The position numbers and the translations under genes were made by a program. From Symsagittifera roscoffensis (lineage: Eukaryota > Xenacoelomorpha > Acoela > Convolutidae), in the NCBI RefSeq assembly GCF_963678635.1, contig NC_087067.1, positions 59,940,594-60,004,593 of the forward strand: a stretch of DNA of 64,000 bases, given 5' to 3'. Positions 28,252 to 39,997 of this stretch are shown here, piece after piece. The stretch's first letter is position 1. Every line of letters starts with the position of its first letter. The notes under the pieces were generated by a model. That model was not told the DNA's origin and ran no database searches. It was given only the letters and a program-made list of their open reading frames with translations.

Positions 28252-29968
28252 GCAACGCCGCGACTCCTGAGCCAGGAAAATTTGACGAGGAATGGGAGGG
28301 ATTAGGCTTAGCGCCTATGAAGATGAGAGGCAGGACCGAACTGCATGAGGCCTCCTTGATCCTGACTAATGTGAAACCGGAGTTGGCGGTAGTAGGAACG
28401 CTACAGACGAGAACCTTCTTAGCACCCTTTGGCTGCGAGGAAATCAAAGTGGTCCATGGAGAAGAGGAAGATAGATCGGCCGGTACAATGATCATACCGA
28501 AATTTCCGGAAGGAACCGACAATGATACACAAGTACCCTCGAGTTCAAAGAAAGATATGTCAGAAGGAGATGACGGACAGGGAGGAAGCCGTCAAACAGA
28601 AGAACCCATGCAACAAGATGCAGATCAAGCTGGTGGGGAAGACGACAGAGCGTCGACAGGGGGAGTATCCAGCCTGGATTTCAATATCTTCAGTGATCTT
28701 GAGAACAACGCGGATTCGTTGGAGACGAATGAGCCAGCGGATGAAGGCATTTCGACACTTGAGCCTCCGTCAGCTTTTATGGAAATGAAACGGAATTTAC
28801 CGGAGAGCAGCTCTCCTGGCAATTCAAGAAATAGCGAACAAAGAATCCTCATGGAATCACCTAGAAGAAGAAGAATAGAGGGCTCAGCCAGAGTACCTTT
28901 CTTGGGAACGTTGCACGAAGAGGAGTGGGAAGTACATCACCGAGACCATGAAAGTAGGACGGGATGCAAATTGGACAGAGTGGCGTTCATGGAAGAAGTC
29001 TGGACAGTGGTTCAGAGCTATGGGACCCAGTCCATCTTAAAAACAGGTCTCAACGACCATTGATGCGGGAAGTCCTTGACAAGCTTGATGAGTGTGAAGG
29101 GAGATTGAGTGAGTTGTTGATTGACTCAGCCACTGACGAAAGTGAAGCGAACTCTCCCATCAAGATGACACCGCAGGACGATAAAGGAGAGGTAGTGTAT
29201 CTATCAAGAACCAGGAGAGGAACGATGCGATCGAAATTGGCGATTGATAAGATCAATGCGATGAAAATGAAGTTGGGCAGCAGAGTGATGCCGAGGAGAG
29301 TACGAAAGACGAAGGTGGATTCGGAGATATCGATGAAAGCTATCAATTCAGCGAAAAGGAAACGAGTCGAAGAGGTCATGGATTTGGGACAAGGCGATTA
29401 TCAATTGTCTGGCACGGATAAGATGCTGACTGATATAGCGGTGGTGCCACCCATTCTCATGGCGGGGATACAGTCGACAGGCTACAAACCCAAAAGGAGT
29501 GACCGCACTCTGACTGGAGCAACCTTAGAAATGGAAATACTCAGCCAATGTGGGGAGAGCACGATGGAAGACTTTAAGCCATCTCCCATGAATCACGGAA
29601 AGGGAAGTGTCGCAGGACAACTAGTACCAGTGGAATATAACCGACTGACAGTGTCGGAGGCTGTGTCGATAGATGAAGCCGCCGGTGCATACATGGAGAT
29701 GTTGGAGTACCGAAACTCGGCTAGAGGGTATGTGATGACTCTGGAAGACAAGAGTGCCATTGAGAGTTATCTGGAGACAATGTTGCAAGGCACCACCCTC
29801 AAGCAGAAGGCGTGCGGGACTTTAGCGTCGTCTGAAACACAGGCAGAAACGATGGAGCAGTTGGTGAGCATTCCATGGAAAGCAGTGGTGTTAAGGTACT
29901 TCGAAGAAGAAATGAGGACTGCGCCAAGAATACACGCTCTCATGGCAGTACCTTACGTAAGAACATAG
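28197..29968 (+). pseudogene. ORF2: acidic and basic linker regions (element B)
   Basis: Frames 28197-29063 and 28964-29968 overlap and are joined by a one-base shift near 29050. The first is acidic and Gly/Ser-rich (SSSKKDMSEGDDGQGG), matching the disordered stretch of A 2600-2900. The second has basic patches (SAKRKRVEEV) and ends in a helix (VVLRYFEEEMRTAP) also found in A. No known domain. Confidence 0.5.
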
Positions 29969-29992
29969 TTACAACTGAGGTTTGCTTGGTGC

Positions 29993-31430
29993 ATGATGGG
30001 ACTGACTCGCGAGGAGTACGATTCAGAAGAAAGGAGGAGGTCAAACGAAGAGAAGGTTTTCCTTATGACGAACCTGAGGGATCTGATAATCCAAGAGGGA
30101 GCAGCAGTAGCGTGTGCGAAGCGGAGCACTCGATTCATGATGGAACAGATCTCAGTACCAGCATTGAACACCTGTGTCAAGATGCTAAGGGAGGGTGATG
30201 AGCGGGCAAAAGCCTTACTCTTGCTAGCACTGCTGGATATGCAACAAAGCAAACCGATGAGGGTGAATACGAAAGAACCCGAGGAGTTTGAGCTCATGGG
30301 AAAGATAGACGAAATTAGGAGGTTTTCAAACAAGGACCTGAGACTCAGTAAAGAATCTATGGGGGCACTGCCGAAGTCCAGTGAATACTGTGGACCAATT
30401 AAGAAGAAGCCGTACAGCTACGTATCCGGAGTCATAGGGAAAGCGTATAACCCGTTCTTGAGTGAAGACATACGCGATTGCTTCTTCGATTACGAGCAGG
30501 CAGTGTTGCTAAGATTCTGGATGCCGAGAATTGTCACGATTAAGAGCGCTACCAATCCTCAAATTGGGACTGGTCTTGGTAGAAGAGGTGACTGCACCTT
30601 CCGTACCAAAATCCAGTAAAAGAGTGGAATTTGGGTTAGGATTCTCAGATGAACTGCTGAGAACGAGCTTGATGGTAGTGTGGGAAATGATGAGGCCATC
30701 ATGGTGTCCTAGTCACAACGCTGACTCAATATTAAGAGCGACACAAGATGTGCAAAGGGAATTGAATGCAGACTGTAACCTGCGTGACCTTAACATCATA
30801 TATAATGTGATGATAACGGCCTCTAGGAGCAACGGGGAAGATAAAGTGGAGTTGCCTGGCTGGGGACCAGAAGACTGGGTCAAACCTGGTAGCTGTCTGG
30901 CGGAAGTCTGTGGACTGGAGGGTCACGTTTGTTGAGGTCTGGATTGTGTGAAAACCCTAGAGAGACAGCATAAGCAATTGACGATATTGTTTGGGAATGT
31001 CGTGATGAAGACAAGGACGGAAACGGAACTGATCGCGGATTGCCATGGAGGAACCGAGGTGAATCTAGTGACCGCACTAGGATTGTACAGCATGTTTAGT
31101 TCTTTAGAGACACTATTGAATCTAGAACAGAGACATGAGATGGTCACAGCCATCAGTGTAGAAGTATTTCCAGGAGTTTTGCAAACCGAGCAGAAGCACA
31201 TAGGAAAATGGAGGGAAGAGATCGAGGCGGAAATGAACATCAGACATAGTGAGAATTATTGTAGACCATCAGGAGCAAGATATTTGGTTACTCGACATTG
31301 GCTCCAATGTGCAAGAGCAGATACCCAGTGCATTTCGTAGCTGTGGATGTGAAGAGTACGAGAACGATCGTGGATCAAGCCTTCTCAGTGTCAAAGTGTG
31401 TGAGACTGACAAGAATGTCCGAGAAATCTT
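29993..31430 (+). pseudogene. ORF2: conserved C-terminal region I (element B)
   Basis: Pieces 29993-30619, 30531-30935 and 30948-31340, then another frame to about 31430. They align with A 4134-5460: YVSGVIGKAYNPFLS, MRPSWCPSHN, a Cys/His cluster (GSCLAEVCGLEGHVC, cut by TGA at 30933-30935), VFPGVLQTEQKHI, and VDQAFSVSKCVRLTRMS coded at about 31370-31420. Function unknown; the Cys/His cluster is the most useful anchor for a profile search. Confidence 0.5.
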
Positions 31431-31447
31431 ACGAGTTGCTATGAAAG

Positions 31448-32446
31448 ATGTTCTCAGCAGTCCCAGAGAGAACAAAGGAGGAGTTGGAATCGATACTGGG
31501 AAGGAAATTCATGGAATACGGGAGGGGGAACTTCAGTGACTTTGAGAGACAGAAACAGCGAGGATCAACCGTGACAGATTACAATACAGTAGATGAAAAT
31601 GATGAAGTCCACCGAGTGATGATGGAAGTGGAATCATTACTGGAAGCTTCGGGAAAACGTAATTGGAGGAGCATCATGTTGACACATGACGAGTTTCCCT
31701 GCCATTGCTTGTTGCAGACTTGGTGGTATCCCGGGCGTAGTAATCTGGTGTTGATTTGGGACTCTGGAGAGCTGCTTTCCATGGGTTTACCAGACTCATC
31801 ACAGCCCATAACAATAGTGATAGTGGGAGTTATGATGGCGATACGATGGCTGGAAGCTGATGTAAGAAAGAACAATAGACAGGAAGCGCCAACGAGAGAA
31901 CAGATGCAGATATTGGATTGTCTGAAAGATTTAGATCTTTTTGAGACAATGTGCAAGATTCTAAACATTCCGATGGAAGTGAAAAAGATATGGGCAAGGA
32001 GACGATTGATGCCATGGTTCAGAGCTAACATGACTGCATGGTTGTACGAATATGCTAAGAAGCATATGTCGAAGCACGGCAGAGTGTACAGTGAATATCA
32101 ACTGGACATTGGAGCAGTAGCTTTCAAGCGAGCTTTCGCGACTCATCGGAATGCAGTGACCTCCGCTGTGAAAAGAACTTCCCGGACAAGCGAACGTAGT
32201 GGAAAAGAAAAGGAGGAGATGTTGAAGGATGATTTGGAGAGAAATGTGACGTTGTGTCTCCACAACAGCTTCTGCAGGAACAGAGAATCTAACGTGGATC
32301 CCCTACCCTGTTGCAAACAGAAGGTAGAAGAGCAGAAGTGTTGGAGGATTGCTTCCAACAGCGTCAGAATAGCCAACGATGTGTTGCAAGACACAGAAAC
32401 TGAAAGTGCAGAGTCAGTATCACAGGAGGAAGAGATGGAACATTGA
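31448..32446 (+). CDS. ORF2: conserved C-terminal region II with CPCHC-like motif (element B)
   Basis: 332 residues to TGA at 32444-32446, aligning with A 5494-6366 and C 49330-50244. Landmarks: FPCHCLLQTWWYPG, ELLSMGLPD, MMAIRWLEAD, FETMCKILNIPMEVKKIW, PWFRANMTAWLY, ATHRNAVTSA, LHNSFCRNRES, and an acidic tail. This is the longest undamaged piece of the region in B. No known family recognised; no membrane segment or signal peptide seen. Confidence 0.65.
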   Translation: MFSAVPERTKEELESILGRKFMEYGRGNFSDFERQKQRGSTVTDYNTVDENDEVHRVMMEVESLLEASGKRNWRSIMLTHDEFPCHCLLQTWWYPGRSNLVLIWDSGELLSMGLPDSSQPITIVIVGVMMAIRWLEADVRKNNRQEAPTREQMQILDCLKDLDLFETMCKILNIPMEVKKIWARRRLMPWFRANMTAWLYEYAKKHMSKHGRVYSEYQLDIGAVAFKRAFATHRNAVTSAVKRTSRTSERSGKEKEEMLKDDLERNVTLCLHNSFCRNRESNVDPLPCCKQKVEEQKCWRIASNSVRIANDVLQDTETESAESVSQEEEMEH

Positions 32447-33257
32447 CGAATGGTCGAAAGAACAAGAGGCAAAAAGAAGGAAAATTAGAAGAATTTAGAA
32501 GTTTTAGAACTTCTCAACGAAGAAAAAAGAAGAAACAAAGAAATGACGAAACAGAAGAAGTTAAAACTCAGAATTGTTTTATGTGTGTGAAAAAACTCAA
32601 GTGAGAAACCAAGCAATTAAGTTGTAATTTGAAGTTTTGAACGCTAAAGAATTTGTTGCATTTATAAATTTGCAGTTTGATTTTTAGTTAAGTGGCTTTA
32701 GAGACACTTATTATTTATTTAGAAAGGCTTGAGTGAAGAATATATTTAAATATTCCAGCCTGCATGATTCTTTTTAATCAATTAGGACGACTGATCACTT
32801 TGTGGTGACATGAAAGACTTGGATAATCTCTTGAAGAGGGAGATTGTTACATTGTTTTTTCTAACCACAGAGTTTCTTAGTTTTAATATTCAGGACAATA
32901 ACAAGCAAGATTTCCGAAGGGAAGGAGCTTAGTAGGATAATTTTAGCTTGTTGGTTGGCAGGACTGTCCTGCAAACCAACATCTTTTAAATCTAGGAGAA
33001 AAAGTTTTAATCAGGACATTGACATTGGAAGTCAGAAAAGATGTTTTTATCTTAGGTTATATCCTCAATGTGCAGATTAATGAAAGAATTTGAAGGCTAT
33101 AGTGATGTAGTATGATGCCATTTTTATTTGCAGTGAGTCGATATGACGCGGATAAATGTAATTTCGTGCATTTTGTAAATTCTGTTCGATGACACTGTGC
33201 CAATTCTACGAAGATTGCGAGATTCAATGAGGACATTGACCGGATGTCCGGGGAGTA
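32447..33257 (+). other. 3' untranslated stretch and polypurine tract of element B
   Basis: About 800 bp of A/T-rich non-coding sequence after ORF2, ending in GTCCGGGGAGTA (33246-33257), the polypurine tract immediately before the 3' LTR. Confidence 0.7.
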
Positions 33258-34165
33258 TGTGACATTCGACCAGAATGGACAAAACGCAATCTCTGCAGTC
33301 TCGTAGTTTTTAGCAGCGAACCTTCCGAGTTGGTGATTTTGAAGGATTAACGATGTTATTGGGATGTTTAGTAAAACAGTGAAGGTCAAGATATTGTGGT
33401 ATTTTGAAATTTTAAAAATTTGGAGTATGACGTCATATTTCTGAGAAACGTTTTGGCAGAAAGTCGAAGACAAACAGAACAACATTAGTGGCAGTAGCGA
33501 TAACAACGAAGATTGTGATTGAAAAACAACAACGAATTGCAGCAGTAGCAGAGACCGTTCCGAGTTGCAACTATTGTGTCGCTACAATAGTTGCAAGGCA
33601 GTTGCTAACAACGGTGATGGGTGGAAACCAGCCTTCCGGGTTACAGAGAAATGAAGCTTAACGTGCTTGATTCAGTGGATTCGAGAATCCGGAGGGGTCT
33701 CGGGACTGAAACTTTTATTATCTTGTATTAACTTTTAGCTTCCCTGTCATGTCCTGAGTTGAATTTAATCAACAACTGAATTCATTTTGATAAGGATGAG
33801 AAGCTAGGAGTTGGGGAAAGGGTTGATCCATCTTCGATGGAGATGATGATTTTTATCTACTGAATAAAAACAATAATAATTCAATAAATAGTAGTAGCCC
33901 TGTGTTTAGGAGTGACCTCGTGGTCTGGGAATACTGAGACCCAGCCATGAGATCACTAATTTTGCATGTAATTAAGTTAATTTGAGTGTTTTGCCCGAAG
34001 CCGAAAGCAGTAAAGCTTTTGTCGACCTGATGTTAGAAAGACCACCAAAAGAACTGGCTTGGTAGAGACGGTTAAAAGCATGTAAACTCTGTTTAGACGT
34101 TGGCCAGTCGTCTTAGGACCTAATTTTATTTTCCGTCGATATGTATCTTCCGGGCAATTTTTACA
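33258..34165 (+). repeat. 3' LTR of element B, 908 bp
   Basis: Direct repeat of 10046-10968, with scattered substitutions and small indels. It keeps TGACGTCA (33428-33435), the hairpin near 33824 (CCATCTTCGATGG) and AATAAA motifs around 33864-33888. The end is altered to GGGCAATTTTTACA. The divergence indicates an old insertion. Confidence 0.85.
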
Positions 34166-36560
34166 AACAATTTTAAAAAAACGAGAGTGACTTTGATACC
34201 AGATTAGTTGGATCAAAACTTTATATTAATTAAATCGTATACCCATATTGTTTTATAAGTTCGATCGTTTCGATCAATCTAGCAATTTAATCCAGCAACC
34301 TCAATAAAGTGCCCGAGTGTGGAGCGTTGTTAAGGGTTTTCACATATCTGGCAACTTAGCTGGACAATTAAGAGACTTGACTGGAAGAGGTGACCAGCCG
34401 AGTGGGAAAGTGGTTCAGGAGGATTTGGCTGAACCACTAGGAAACTTGCTTGGAACAGGTGACCAGTCAAGTGGGGAGGAGGTACCGGTGACGAGTGCAG
34501 TGCACGTCAAAGAAGCGACCAGCACGGAACCAGGACGACAAGAAGATGACGCGAAGGGCTGCTCTCGAGTTCTCAAGTTGGTCAAAACGGGATCGTTAAA
34601 AACCACATTACATTATAGGAGATAAATGTGAAATTGGATAAGCGAAATCCCCCGGTTTTGAGGAACGTTTTTGCACAAGCAGGCCTGGAGACAGGTCTAC
34701 GGTTTTCTCTCAAAAGTTTTAGCACCCGGCGCTTAAGGTAATTTTCGGCTTAAGAGAGGGGCTAAAGAGGGAGAGGTTAGAAGGGGGCTGGTTAGGTTAG
34801 AGGTTGGTGGTTGAAAATTGTAAAAAGAGAGGACACATTAGAGTAACTAATTAATCAACATCGTTGATTTAGTTACATTAGAACCTTACACGCGTCAATT
34901 ATAAGAAGCGGATATCCAATAGTAAAATCAAATCAAGGTAGGTACCCCGGTCAGATCGGGTGGGGGCACGGAAGCAGACCCGGATAGAAAATACCCCATA
35001 AGATCGTTAACAGAGGAGGGGGAACGCTTGGCAATAAGGTACCAGACGTTTTTTTTCGAAAAGAGGTTGACATCTGTCACCTTTGAATTTTAGGTGGGTA
35101 CATCTCTCTGTTTTTTTCATTTATTTTTCTGTTTAAATTTTCACGTTTTGATGAAAAATTGTTATTGGTTTTTGAACGAACAGGTGATCACAAGATACCT
35201 GCGAACAAGTTGGGTTTCAAATTGCTTGAAACATCGAAAGGGAGATAAATACAGGGGGGTCAGTATTTTAAGCTTTTGGCCATTAAATTAGGATTTTGGG
35301 AAAATTTTTACTAGAGCTCAAGTGGTGGTACACGGTAGAGTGGTTCAAGAAGTCCCTACAACAGAGAAGAAGAAATCTTACTATCCAGACACTTGGTGAC
35401 AAGTCTTGGGACAGTACCAAAGATGTCTTGGGACAGTGCAGTCTGGGAACGGTCTTGGGACAGTGCAGTCTTGGGACGGTCTTGGGACAGTATAGTCTTG
35501 GGACAGTCTTGGGACAGTCTTGGCAAGTGCAGTCTTGGGACAGTCTTGGGCCAGAGCAGTCTTGGTACAGTCTTGGGACAGTGCAGTCTTGGAACAGTAC
35601 GGTCTTGGGACAGTATGGTCTTGGGCTGGTATAGTCTTGGGACGGTACGGTCTTGGGACACTGGTCTTGGGACAGTGGTGTTGGGACAGTGGTCTTGTGA
35701 CAGTAGTCTTGGGACAGTGGTCTTGGGATAGTAGTCTTGGAATAGTAGTCTTGGGTTAGTAGTCTTGGGACACTAGTCTTGGGACATTAGTCTTGGAACA
35801 GTAGTCGTGGGACAGTAGTCGTCCTGGGACACTAGTCTTGAGACACTAGTCTGGGGACATTAGTCTTGGGACACTAGTCTTGGGACAGCAGTCTTGGGAC
35901 AGTAGTCTTGGGACAGTAGTCTTGGGACACTAGTCTCGGGACAGTAGTCTTGGGACAGTAATCTTGGGACAGTAGTCTTGGGACAAGGGTCTTGGGACAG
36001 TGGTCTTGGGACAAGGGTCTTGGGACACTGGCTTTGGGACAAGGGTCTCGGGACAGTAGTCTTGGACAGTAATCTTGGGACAGTAGTCTTGGGACAAGGG
36101 TCTTGGGACTGTGGTCTTGGGACAAGGGTCTTGGGACACTGGCTTTGGGACAAGGGTCTTGGGACAGTGGTCTTTGGACACTAGTCTTGGGACAGGGGTC
36201 TTGGGACACTAACAAGAAGTACTGGGACAGCACAGAGTAGTCTTGGGACAGTAGAGAGAAAGCTTGGAACGGTCTAGAAAAGTGGGGTGACAGTACTAAA
36301 AGAGTACTAAGACAGGTTGGAATAACTAATCGCGGAATTAAATACAATAGGAATAGTCGGAACGTTAAATCGCGATAAACCCGATACGGTTGTGATCACG
36401 AATAAATAAAAAATTTTATAGCTTAAAAGGGAATAGGAAACGTTATTTTTATTACATTGTAAATTTCTTACTACTAAATTTTATCATAAGAAATTTTATC
36501 CTTAGAAAAGAATTGTGTACATAGTATTACAGTAAATAGAAATAATTGTAAATAAAAATC
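34166..36560 (+). other. Leader of element C, part 2
   Basis: It resumes the A/C leader after B (GTGACTTTGATACCAG at 34188 equals 8033). It holds about 1.5 copies of the 70-bp repeat (34369-34480) and runs to the gag ATG at 36561. It contains no gene apart from low-complexity frames over the minisatellite at 35395-36280. Confidence 0.65.
35395..36280. repeat. GTCTTGGGACAGTA minisatellite, about 0.9 kb
   Basis: Dozens of units of about 14 bp (GTCTTGGGACAGTA and variants such as GGGACACTA, GGGACAAGG) in a row. Higher-order copies of about 100 bp are visible around 35935-36170. The unit length is not a multiple of three, so most frames on both strands stay open with repeated LGQ/WDS or PKT/LSQD words; I read none as a protein. 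Confidence 0.9.
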
Positions 36561-38683
36561 ATGAGACGAAGCAGGGTACCAATAGCTGAAAAAAGAGCTA
36601 CAGGGTCAAAATTAAAACATAACTCGTCGCAGCAAAAATTGAAACCGATTGGACCAAGCATAACAAGGAAGATCTTTTCAGTGAGCATGGTCAACACAAG
36701 AAGCATGAAAGAGACGGAACCTGCCATTGAGATCGATCTAGAGACACCAGACCAGAGTGTTGAAGAGGTAGAGTAGAAGACAAAGGAGTCAACACCGATG
36801 CCGAATACAGAGGAACAAAACCAAAAATAGATGGAATTCTCACCAAAAGACACCATGGACGAGACGACGGATTCCAGAAACAATAAAGGACGAGTCTCAA
36901 GTGAAAAAAAAACGTCGTTTACAGAGAGGGTAGCAATGATGGTCGGAATGAAGTCGAGAGACGCAGCAGCGGAAGAACCGAAAGCCGAGAAAGGCAGAAC
37001 ATTTGGGACAGTTTCCACGATAACAACAGAGGCGAACCAAGACGAAGACCAGGTTAATCAAGGGACAGCAGACAGCGATGGAGAAACACGTAACCAAGGA
37101 AAAACAACTCCTCTTGAGCTGGACGATTTGATGGCAAAGCTAGATCAGATTGACAAGAAACTGAAACACAGCGAGGAGGATAGAGAGGTAATAGAGAAAG
37201 AATTAAGATACAACAAACACGAGTACCTGGACAGCTATTTCAACCTGGCCAGGGCAACGGAGGAAAAGCTTAAGCAAAAATCAGACAAGGTAGACGCCAC
37301 TGACGAAGAACGAGAGAAGAAGATCAAAAAAGACTTGCAACAAATGAGACAACAATATGATGCTGTCAATAGCCAGTTGGGGAATCTGGAAACGAGGATG
37401 GACGCAATGAGCAGGGACCAGGCTGAAAGTTCATGTGCAATACAGGCAAAACTGGACGCCATCTTGAGGAACTCTACGTCACAAGACAGGCCGGCAGCGG
37501 ATCGAATGCAAGGCAACAGAGTGGACTTTGTGGAACCACAACGGAACAAACGACAATCAACACCGTTACCATTACCCCGGGATGCGACGAGCACTTCAAC
37601 GGGGGGAGCCAAGACAATTATGAAAAGTGGAGCTGCGAATACGACGAGTTGTCCAGGAGATTCCACCACTCACAATAACGTGGGACCGGATGCAATGACG
37701 TGGGCAAGCACCTGGGAGATGATGAACAGGACACTAGAAGCCTTCGCCACGAGAAACACTGACTCGAGCGAGAGAGGAGGGGGCAAATCCAGAAAAGCTT
37801 TCAAAAAACCGAAAGAATCAAAGGTTGATTCAGAGGGATGCATTGACACTTGGGTAGAAGTCATGAGATTGCACTTGGAATAAGACAACTTGAACGATGA
37901 CAGGCAAGCATGCACAGCGATACTCAGCAACTTGGAAGGCACGGCGTTGAAATGCGTGGTTGCGAAGAAGGAAGAGGAACGCGACACTGCGGATAAAATC
38001 TTCGAGATATTGTTGAATCGATTCGGGTCAGGCATGAAAGGTCATCAAGCGATGATGCGATTTGAAAAGAGAAGGCAAAGGGACGATGAATCGATTGAAA
38101 GGTTCCTAGATGATCTTGAGAGCTTGAGACGAACGAGTGACCTTGAAGAGTCCACCAACAGAAGAAACTTTAGCATCGCCTCAAAGTTTATTGATGGGGT
38201 TAAGAGTGATGACTTGAGAACAATGTTAGGAACATACTATACATTGTGGAAAGATAGTGCACCGATTCCAGAAGAGATCAGACAGAAGTCGAGAGAGTAC
38301 ATGCTAATGAAACCCAAGAAATACTCATATTCAGATAACAGGAACATGCAAGGGGGGAGCCAACCACAAAGGTCGTCATGGTACAAGCCTAGAGATGACA
38401 AGGACAAACGTAGATCATGCGCGAACTGCGGGTCAGCTGATCATCACCTGGCTGATTGTACAACATGCAAGCAGGGCATGAAGAGTCTGGGATACGCACC
38501 AGATGAGGAGGACTTGAGCCAGATAGAAGAACACGAGTACTATAGTGGCTTAATCATCAATATTATGCAAGATGCTTCTTCTGCAATCAGGAGGAGCACT
38601 TCAGGATGTATTGTCCTTTGTTTAGGGAGGCGGTCAAGAACCAGAGTCACCCCAAACATAAATTGGCATTAGCGGCGGTGTAG
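36561..38683 (+). pseudogene. Gag (element C)
   Basis: It starts at ATG 36561; MVNTRSMKE at residue 44 matches MVETRSQKS of B. The frame has stops at 36774, 36828 and 37881 yet stays open around them. It shows a coiled coil (about 37150-37420), the Gag helical domain (CIDTWVEVMRLHL, LNRFGSGMKGHQ, RFLDDLE) and zinc knuckle 1 (CANCGSADHHLADC). Knuckle 2 (CFFC....HFRMYC, 38573-38614) is intact but in another frame, so a shift lies just before 38560. It ends in a TAG at about 38681. Confidence 0.75.
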
Positions 38684-38758
38684 AATCAGCGAACTAGACA
38701 AACCGAGTTTGAAACAAAAATTTTAGAAGCACCGAGTACGGAGCTACCAACAAATACA

Positions 38759-39997
38759 GTGAAAGCGGTAACGCAGGTTAACAATGCGATAGAGGCCACG
38801 GCCAAGAACGCCCTAGAGATAAATTATGAGAAAGCGGCGTCAGAGGCGATCAAAAAGGTGAAACAGGACCTAGCAACGAAAGAGCAATGGTTGAAGCAGG
38901 AGATCGAAAGACAGAAATTAAACGAGACGTTAGGTTGCTCGGTGCCGATACCAGAAGCTGTAGCAGGGTCGACAAAGAGTGGAAATTGCAACACTCTGAA
39001 AATAGTGACGGGAAAGCCGTTCGGCATTACGAAGATCGGAGCCAGAATAATGTCAATAATCACCGTAGGCGGCCATGAGGTAACGAGAAACTTGAGCGAA
39101 CCCAGCGATCAGACAGTAATGCACATTGACGTAAACGCAGATTACTTGAGTGCGATAAGGCCGCAGAAGACATTTAGAGCCTTGAGGGCGCTACTCACAA
39201 GGGGTGGCAGCAAGGCGATCCGTGTGGACAACAGGTACACAGAAGCTTATGGTCCGCATGAGGTGATGTTGAATATAGATTGGATAAACATCTACACGAA
39301 AACAATGATAACTTGTGATGAAGATCTAGTGGGACAGATCTACGTGGACAGAGAAGAATTAAAGGTGAGATCGATTGGACACTGTGCCATGCTGAAAGAA
39401 GATGCAATGCACATCGGGACAGAGGCAGACGTATCAGCACATGTGCTCGACATAAGTGGCAAGAAGACTCAGTTGCGTGGGTTACTCGATACTGGAGCGG
39501 TCTTGAGTGTAATACCAATCGAAGCTTGGGAACGAATGTGTTTCAACAAAGATGACTTGATTGACTCGAGAATACGATTGTCAGCTGCTAACAAAGGGGC
39601 GCTGCGGGTGCTAGGCAGAACACCAATAATAGCCCTAAATCTGGGGGAACGCAATCTGTGGATGATTTTTTTTGGTAGTAGAAAACCTAGATGAGTCTGA
39701 CCAGTTCATTTTAGGCAGAGGGTTCATCAGGAACTTCGATGTAACGATTGACCTAAGCAATGCGATGTTCAGGATACGGAACCCGGAGGGGAGGTACGCA
39801 ATTAAACCGATAAATTTAATAATGGCGAATGAAAATAAAGCACCAGTATTCTTGAGTAGGAGGGTGAAGCTGAAAGCGAATGAAGCGTCGATCGTAAGCT
39901 TGCGAAAGAAAAAATACAATGAACTGAGTGACAACAAGCAAGTATGCATAGTCCCAAATCCAAATAGTCAAAATGCTGCTGTTTTAGGAAGATCCTT
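38759..39997 (+). pseudogene. Aspartic protease region (element C)
   Basis: Frame 38759-39694 gives the Gag C-terminal tail, the conserved pre-protease domain and the protease with an intact active site, LLDTGAVLSV (DTG at 39488-39496). A run of eight T at 39665-39672 shifts the frame; the continuation starts near 39672 with VVENLDESDQFILGRGFIRNFDV. Contrast the YKG of element B. Confidence 0.8.

Larger units (their letters stand above)
10046..34165 (+). mobile_element. Element B: 24.1-kb LTR retrotransposon, both LTRs present
   Basis: The two LTRs (10046-10968 and 33258-34165) are direct repeats with TGTGACATTCG starts. The flanks carry aac immediately on both sides (10043-10045 and 34166-34168), a possible short target duplication. 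Inside are PBS, leader of 2.9 kb, ORF1 (Gag-PR-RT-RH-IN-macro, 13857-23117), ORF2 (23551-32446), polypurine tract. The protein order Gag-PR-RT-RH-IN and the integrase C-terminus place it with Ty3/gypsy elements. It is defective: gag-pol stop, protease YKG for DTG, RT palm deletion and many frameshifts. At 24 kb it is far longer than the usual 5-10 kb of this superfamily. Confidence 0.9.

Noticed and set aside
31249-31539. LLDIGS motif suggesting a second aspartic protease in ORF2 of B
   Set aside because: It is in the wrong frame; homology with A and C lies in the other frame (CARADTQC, VDQAFSV), and A and C lack the motif.
23551-32446. ORF2 as a retroviral envelope
   Set aside because: It is in the env position, but I see no signal peptide, membrane span or fusion-peptide-like segment; coiled coil and SGNH domains explain the conserved parts better.
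35356-36347. Open frames of about 80-160 codons on both strands (PKT/LSQD or LGQ words)
   Set aside because: They follow from the 14-bp minisatellite, whose unit keeps frames open; not proteins.
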